From positions 17,109,014-17,173,013 of the forward strand of contig CP141144.1 of the NCBI GenBank assembly GCA_035235625.1: a stretch of DNA of 64,000 nt, in the 5' to 3' direction. The notes beneath the pieces are model-generated. The model saw only the letters and a list, made by a program, of their open reading frames with translations, had not been told where the DNA came from and made no database searches. The stretch comes from Saururus chinensis. Its lineage: Eukaryota; Streptophyta; Magnoliopsida; Piperales; Saururaceae. Below are positions 59,102 through 64,000 of this stretch, piece after piece. How positions within the stretch are numbered: the stretch's first letter is position 1; each line of letters starts with the position of its first letter. The translations under genes and the position numbers were made by a program.

Positions 59102-62078
59102 TGTGACGACCGCCATTTTATAATATCTTCCATATAATACAGCTTTGTTCGATACGTGAAAATTTATATCCATGTGACCGAACATAACGGTCGTCGATGC
59201 ATATAAAACACAAAATAGAATATGTTATATATATATTCAAACTAAACATCAGAGCAATTACACAGCCAAAATAATTAATAGTTGTTACGAAACATAGTAA
59301 TTTATATTTACATGCCTGGGATCACTGTGCGCAGAACAAATAGTTATACAAAATTGAGACATATTATGTCTTGATATACAGTCGGAGGAAGGTTTACAAA
59401 AATTATATCTAAAGCAACTACCACAAAATTTATTTGGATTACTTTTCGTCTCCTATCTCCGTTCTAGTTGTAAATCCTGCACAATCTAGGGGTGAGTGAG
59501 TACGTTTATACTCAGTAGGTAGAATTAAGATCTAATTCGATGCTAAGCAGAAAACTCATATTGATAATAACTTTTGCTAAACGGAATGTATTATGAATTC
59601 AGAAATAATTGCAGAAAAACATAACAGAATCAGAAATAATTTCAGAAAATGCCGGTTCGTCCGATGACGATAAATCCAGAGCCGCGATACCAAACGACGT
59701 TCCTCCCGACTGTTGTTACGTCTGAAACAAGACTATGAAGAAGTCAAATTCAGATTTATTTTACTTGCCAATTGTAGTAGACAAGGTCGATCCACAGGGA
59801 AAGCCTTGCGCAACAAAGAAAATAGTTACGAAGAAATAGAGGAAGAAAAATTAAGAAAGAAAGAGTAGAAGAGTATTGAGGGAATAACACGTTAAGAAAT
59901 CAAGATAAGAAAACACTAAGGCATTAAAGATCATTGTAACATCTAATGATGTTCTTCATGTATCATGTTATCTCAGTTAGAATTGAATGAAGATTCTATC
60001 TAACTAGAAGATATGAACATTAAAATTAAAACTAAAGATAGAAAATGCTTTGGATAGATGAAGGATAAAAAGAATTGTCTCTTCAAGTTTTCTATGTATC
60101 CAAACCACAAAAGATCAAGAAGGATAGCCTTCAAGCATCTTATGTATCCAAATCACAAAGAAACAAGAAGAAGAACAATATTAAATAAACATCACTTCAA
60201 ATAAACAATACTTACTTGAAACCATTGATGAAATATGAATTGAACTCCATTAGATTGTTACAAATCACCTCTAGCCTTAGCTTGAGAGCTTAGTAAGCCA
60301 TTACAATAAAACTAAAAGCAAAATTACAAAATGAAAGAAGAAAATAGGAGAAGAGAGCTCCAAATAGGAGAGAATGCCCCATCTATCACGTCCACCCCTC
60401 TATTTATAGGAAAAGAAAGGGTTGCTTCAAAGGGTAAAATCAAATCATATCTCCAGATTTTATCCTGATTGATTGCCTAATTCGACCCATATATCTTCGG
60501 AATTTGGAATTTCTTCCTGAAATAACACTTGTAGCCACGGAAGTCTTCTTTCCATTGCCACCAGAATCGTATCAATCCGAATTATACATAAAAAGATATG
60601 ATTAAAATACTAAGGCTATGTCAATCTATCCGAATCAACTTCTTTCATAATTTAGTTCTATTTGTACAAATCTCAAATCAAATGGGTCCACAAGGTTGTG
60701 TTCGACCATTCCATGCATGTTAGACCATTATGAGCCCATTCTTGACTTTTAAATAGCTTTGGGTAGTTGGGCTCAACTTCCTCTTCCAGTTGTATCTTGT
60801 TGAAGCCTGTTTAGACATGTAAACTCAATTAAGGTCCAACTAACTTATTCAAAACATAAATAGCCCAAATCAGTAATGAATTAACACAAAATAGGATTGC
60901 AAATAGAAATTTGAAAACATTTTATTAAACATTATTTCAGTGCATCACCGACGCTCATGGGGCAATGGGAAGCTCAGTAAGTGAGGAGTTTTCCCATGAT
61001 GCTCCACACCCATGCGCGCGCCATACCGATTATTTTTTTCTCGGTAGGTATCCAGATAAAATATTATAATTCCAGATTTAACTCCAGAATTATCCAGAAA
61101 ATACAAGTACAATGACCCAAATCCGGGTAAATAAAACATAACCCGTGTATAACATTTTTCAGAAAAACTCCAACGCATGAGCATAAAGGAATAAAATAAT
61201 AAATAAAAAAGTCAAACATACAAGCAAAACATAAGTTAGAGTTTAAGACCCCCTACCTTATAATTGGGGTGTAACGTTTGTGGTTGTAAAGGGCTTGTAT
61301 GGAAAATCTAGCCCCGTCACAGCGTCCGACACTGTGGATTTAGTTAGAAACACTTTTTGAGCGGGCTGATTCGGACTTAAAACGGCTCATAACGAAGGGT
61401 CAGAAGTTTTGAAAGTGAATAGGAAAGAAGAGAATGATGGAATTTATAGGGATTGCGAACCGCGCAATGCACGATGCATGTGTGCCACGTGTCGTGCGGC
61501 GGCACTGCGCGCCGCGTGGTTCTGCCACGCAAAACCGCGCATGGTGCGTGGAACCCGTGCGGAACCAACGCGTGGCCCGCGTTGCGGGCCACGCGGTTTC
61601 GTGCGCCACGCGGGACACCCGTGCGGTGAAGACCCGCGACGCGGACCGCGGGCCCATCGCGCGGTCAAACCGCGCGACGCAGCGTCACGCGCGTATCCGC
61701 GTCAACGTCGTCTGACGCAACGCTTGTGTCGGCCGACATAAATATAATATATATATATATTTTTATTTTCAAACTTAAAATTAAAATAACTTTTTATCTA
61801 TAAATCGGAATTACACGTTCTTGGTACGGATGGATTTGTATCGATGAGACCTTCGAAACAAGACCAGTCAAGGATAGGTTTTACCGTAGTTTCATCGTGG
61901 GCCCACTTGTGATATGCACTTCCACGATCGCTACATACGGCCACTACCTCTGAATCAAGTGCTTCAAAAACCTTTATGTTCTGTTTTTAGAGCTCTACAA
62001 CAATCATTTAGGTTCAACATTCAAAATAATATAAAAAAATTCTAATAATATAACATACTTAATATCTGGGTTATCACA
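59102..62078 (+). mobile_element. 3.0 kb solo LTR
   Basis: Starts TGTGACGACCGCC and ends GGGTTATCACA (TGTGA / TCACA terminal inverted pair), with exact TTATC duplications on both sides. No internal coding region and no second LTR. It shares the internal layout of the larger LTR at 49915 (a TATACTCAGTAGG block near 59510 against CATACTCAGTAG near 50405, and the CCCCCTACCTTATAATT block near 61247) but is otherwise a different family. It contains a very CpG-rich block at 61440-61740. Confidence 0.88.
61440..61740. repeat. CpG-dense block in the solo LTR
   Basis: About 300 bp with very many CG dinucleotides and recurring CCGCG, CGCGG, CCACGCG and GCGTGG motifs in an AT-rich setting. Open frames in several phases (Arg/Ala/Pro/His-rich) are a by-product of the composition. 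Near-complementary motifs such as GGCCCGCG / CGCGGGCC mean that it could fold into stable hairpins. Confidence 0.8.
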
Positions 62079-62083
62079 TTATC
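62079..62083. repeat. Target-site duplication TTATC (right)
   Basis: Exact partner of 59097-59101. Confidence 0.88.
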
Positions 62084-62846
62084 CCTCTTCAAAATGATTA
62101 GGGATGGCGGAGGATGAGTCCTCTCCTCCCCCGTATTTTCTAACCAAAGGGATAGGTTGGATAGGTTCTGGTCTGGTTCAACCCAGACCCGAACCCGGTT
62201 TTAAAAAGACACATACGTACATAAACTAACGTTAGCGTCTCCTATCTTACTCTATTATTCCAATAATTTCATCATTTGGTACTCTCATTCAATTGTATTT
62301 TGACAATTACTTTTAATGTTTCATAAAATAATAAATAAAATAATAAAAAATTAAAATCAGTATAAATTATAACATTAGAATAATTTTTTTATATTACTTT
62401 ATAAGTTTTAACGTTTCAATAAATTTGGACGCGTCCGTGCAATCTTAAAGCATGCTTCAATGTTTTAAGGGAAAAAGAGACCCTTCAATGCTCCTAAAAA
62501 AATTATATTTTAATATAAATAATAAATTAAGTTAAAAAGTATAAAAAATATATTATATTTTTATAAAAGTCAAACCAAATGGCAGATGGGATAGCCGGAG
62601 ATGGGATAGTCGGAAAGAGAGCTCATTAATGGAGGCTGCAAAAGATCGGTTTAAGAAATTAGGTTTTCTTTTAATGCGGGCCCTACATTGAAAAGTTACG
62701 GAAACGGTGTTTTCTAAAATGCCATCCAATATCACGTGGTCTCACGAGATGAACCTCTACGTGGTTGGCTGGTGAACCTCTACGTGGTTGGCTGGTGAAG
62801 CTTCACCAGAGGATTACAACTCAGAAATATTTGAGGCCCGAAGTGG

Positions 62847-63227
62847 GTGGAGTCTTGTGCGAGAGCCCGTGAGAATGGGGGCATATTGAAGCGGGAGGTG
62901 ATGGTGAAGAAGAACCTGCTGGAGCCGCAGAAGGACTCCTCCTGGGTGGGTGCATGGAAGAGGGCTGGGGGAATGCATAGAAGAGGTCCAATTGATGCCA
63001 AATTGGTCGACTTCACGGCTAACGTGCAGAGCCTCCTTAATCACGACCTCTACAAAGAGTCGGCCTTCTGCATGGAGGGGCTGGGCCTGTTCATGAAGAG
63101 AAACATGGAGTGCTTTTTCGATAAGGGTGGAGGAACAATAAAGGTTGAAGACGCTGACGATGATGCTGAGGGAGGGTTAAGGGTCTGGACCACAACCTCA
63201 CAGGTTATGGAAGCCAAAGTTTGCTGA
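62847..63227 (+). CDS. Unidentified 126-codon frame in capture element 2
   Basis: Open frame with good coding character: 126 codons, mixed charged and hydrophobic residues (for example FTANVQSLLNHDLYKESAFC and KGGGTIKVEDADDDAEGGL). No signal peptide or membrane segment, and no family recognised. The first codon is not an ATG (CTG-type), so a true start may be a later ATG such as that in REVMVKKNLLEP. Given its position inside a capture element it is most likely an exon fragment of an unknown gene, not a complete gene. Confidence 0.3.
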   Translation: MESCARARENGGILKREVMVKKNLLEPQKDSSWVGAWKRAGGMHRRGPIDAKLVDFTANVQSLLNHDLYKESAFCMEGLGLFMKRNMECFFDKGGGTIKVEDADDDAEGGLRVWTTTSQVMEAKVC

Positions 63228-63262
63228 CCACCAGACCCACAAGCTGAGATTGCCATGGCCTC

Positions 63263-63670
63263 TTACCCCTCCGATCTCCAGTTCCTCGCAATTCGGTCAC
63301 TAACCACATGCAGAGTGCAGATCCAGCTGCATAACTTAGACGTGAACTTGCTGGGGACAAGCCCGACGAGTATCTTCCGGTTCAGCCTCAGCGTGAATAA
63401 GCTGGTGCAGCTCCCGATCTCAGGCGGCAGGAAACCTGAGAGCTTGTTGGACAACAGGAGCAGCTTGGTGAGATTTTTCATCTCGAAGATGCTCGGCGGA
63501 ATTGACCCGAAAAGGTTGTTGTAAGAGAGATCTAGGCCCTGGAGGCTGGAGCACTGTGCAAGGCTCTATGGGATGTGCCCGGTGAGCTTGTTTTGCCAAG
63601 CGAAGAACAGGTCGAGCTTGGAGAGCCTACCGAACCTGGCTAGAATCGGGCCATTGATGTCATTGTTATC
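63263..63670 (-). pseudogene. Captured LRR receptor kinase fragment (class XI type)
   Basis: Minus strand, about 130 residues of consecutive leucine-rich repeats: LEVDNNDINGPILARFGRLS, FFAWQNKLTGHIP, SLAQCSSLQGLDLSYNNLFG, FEMKNLTKLLLLSNKLSGFL and PPEIGSCTSLFTLRL. This order (FAWQNKL.G.IP, then L..C..LQ.LDLS.N.L.GSIP, then NLTKLLL.SN.LSG..PPEIG) is that of class XI LRR receptor kinases such as the RGI/RCH1 group. One in-frame TAG lies at 63568-63566 (after HIP), and the repeat register is lost after about 63340. The signal peptide, transmembrane segment and kinase are absent. Confidence 0.8.
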
Positions 63671-64000
63671 AACCTCCAAGTGGGTCTCAGTTTTGGTTAG
63701 TTACAATTCTGGTGAATTCATCGAAATGACGAAACCATCTTTAACGTGATTTCGAACGATGAATTCACTTTTAATGCAACAAATTTACTTATTTTTTTTA
63801 TATAACTTAAACATGCTAAAGAACAAAATTATATAATTTTTTTTACAAAAAGTCACACTAATTTGGCTAGCGCCTGCATGGCAAAAATTAATACTATTTT
63901 AGAAAATATTTTCCAAAGTGATTCGATTTGGTAAATATTTTTTTAATTATTCTTTAAATTATTTTCCCTAAATTTTTTTTTTATATTTATCATTATTAAA

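Larger units (their letters stand above)
62390..64000. mobile_element. Gene-capturing non-autonomous element 2 (runs off the window)
   Basis: Carries the same ends as element 1 (44990-48082) but in opposite orientation: about 62390-62820 matches the reverse complement of 47690-48082, and about 63690-63990 matches the reverse complement of 45030-45290. The cargo between the ends is different: an unidentified plus-strand frame and a piece of an LRR receptor kinase. A 21-bp direct repeat (ATGAACCTCTACGTGGTTGG, again as GTGAACCTCTACGTGGTTGG) lies at 62751-62795. The outer right end may lie beyond 64000. Confidence 0.55.

Noticed and set aside
61400..61741. Arg/Ala-rich frames of up to 110 codons
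   Set aside because: Caused by the CpG-dense composition, which lacks stop codons in several phases at once.
1..64000. tRNA, rRNA or snoRNA genes
   Set aside because: I saw no tRNA-like cloverleaf with conserved boxes and no ribosomal RNA signature; a covariance-model scan was not possible.

Overview
This 64 kb window is nuclear DNA of a flowering plant. Evidence: spliced genes with short GT-AG introns, plant-specific families (a CYP92-type P450, a FAR1/FRS protein, a RING-PHD protein of the At4g10930 type), LTR retrotransposons with 5-bp target-site duplications (TSDs), MITEs and AT-rich spacers. The species cannot be named from what is visible. Only two genes look intact; most of the rest is transposable-element DNA and gene debris.

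Layout, left to right. 1-3817: the 3' part of a very large LTR with several tandem arrays inside. 4.4-5.6 kb: a decayed Ty1/copia gag-protease piece on the minus strand. 5.7-8.8 kb: a CYP92-like P450 pseudogene (minus) with one nonsense codon, flanked on both sides by scraps of further P450 copies. 9-15 kb: AT-rich spacer with MITE-like and inverted-repeat elements and an exact 108-bp tandem duplication. 15.3-21.1 kb: a decayed copia element with both LTRs. 21.2-24.2 kb: an intact two-exon DUF212 gene (minus), apparently plastid-targeted, with a GC-AG intron. 24.6-28.2 kb: palindromic repeats, a (TA)n tract and a mariner-like element with GC-rich cargo. 29.4-42.1 kb: an intact 14-coding-exon RING-PHD gene (plus) whose introns hold a LINE fragment and a MITE. 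42.1-44.8 kb: a tandem duplication whose second copy carries a 1.6 kb foldback element.

45.0-48.1 kb is the most unusual part: a gene-capturing element with pieces of an LRR-extensin-like gene, an isopentenyltransferase (IPT) gene, an AAA-ATPase gene and a cationic amino acid transporter gene. The IPT/AAA chimera is present as two nearly identical inverted arms around a 418-bp spacer. A second element with related ends, in opposite orientation and with different cargo (an LRR receptor kinase fragment and an unidentified ORF), lies at 62.4-64.0 kb and runs off the window. Between them a FAR1-like pseudogene (minus, 49.2-56.4 kb) is split by a 4.9 kb solo LTR with a TTAAG duplication, and a 3.0 kb solo LTR with a TTATC duplication sits at 59.1-62.1 kb.

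The genes do not form a pathway. The two intact genes are single-copy-looking housekeeping or regulatory genes surrounded by repeats. The window mainly records nested transposition, gene-fragment capture and gene decay. Splice sites, family assignments and element boundaries were read by eye; no database search or alignment was run.
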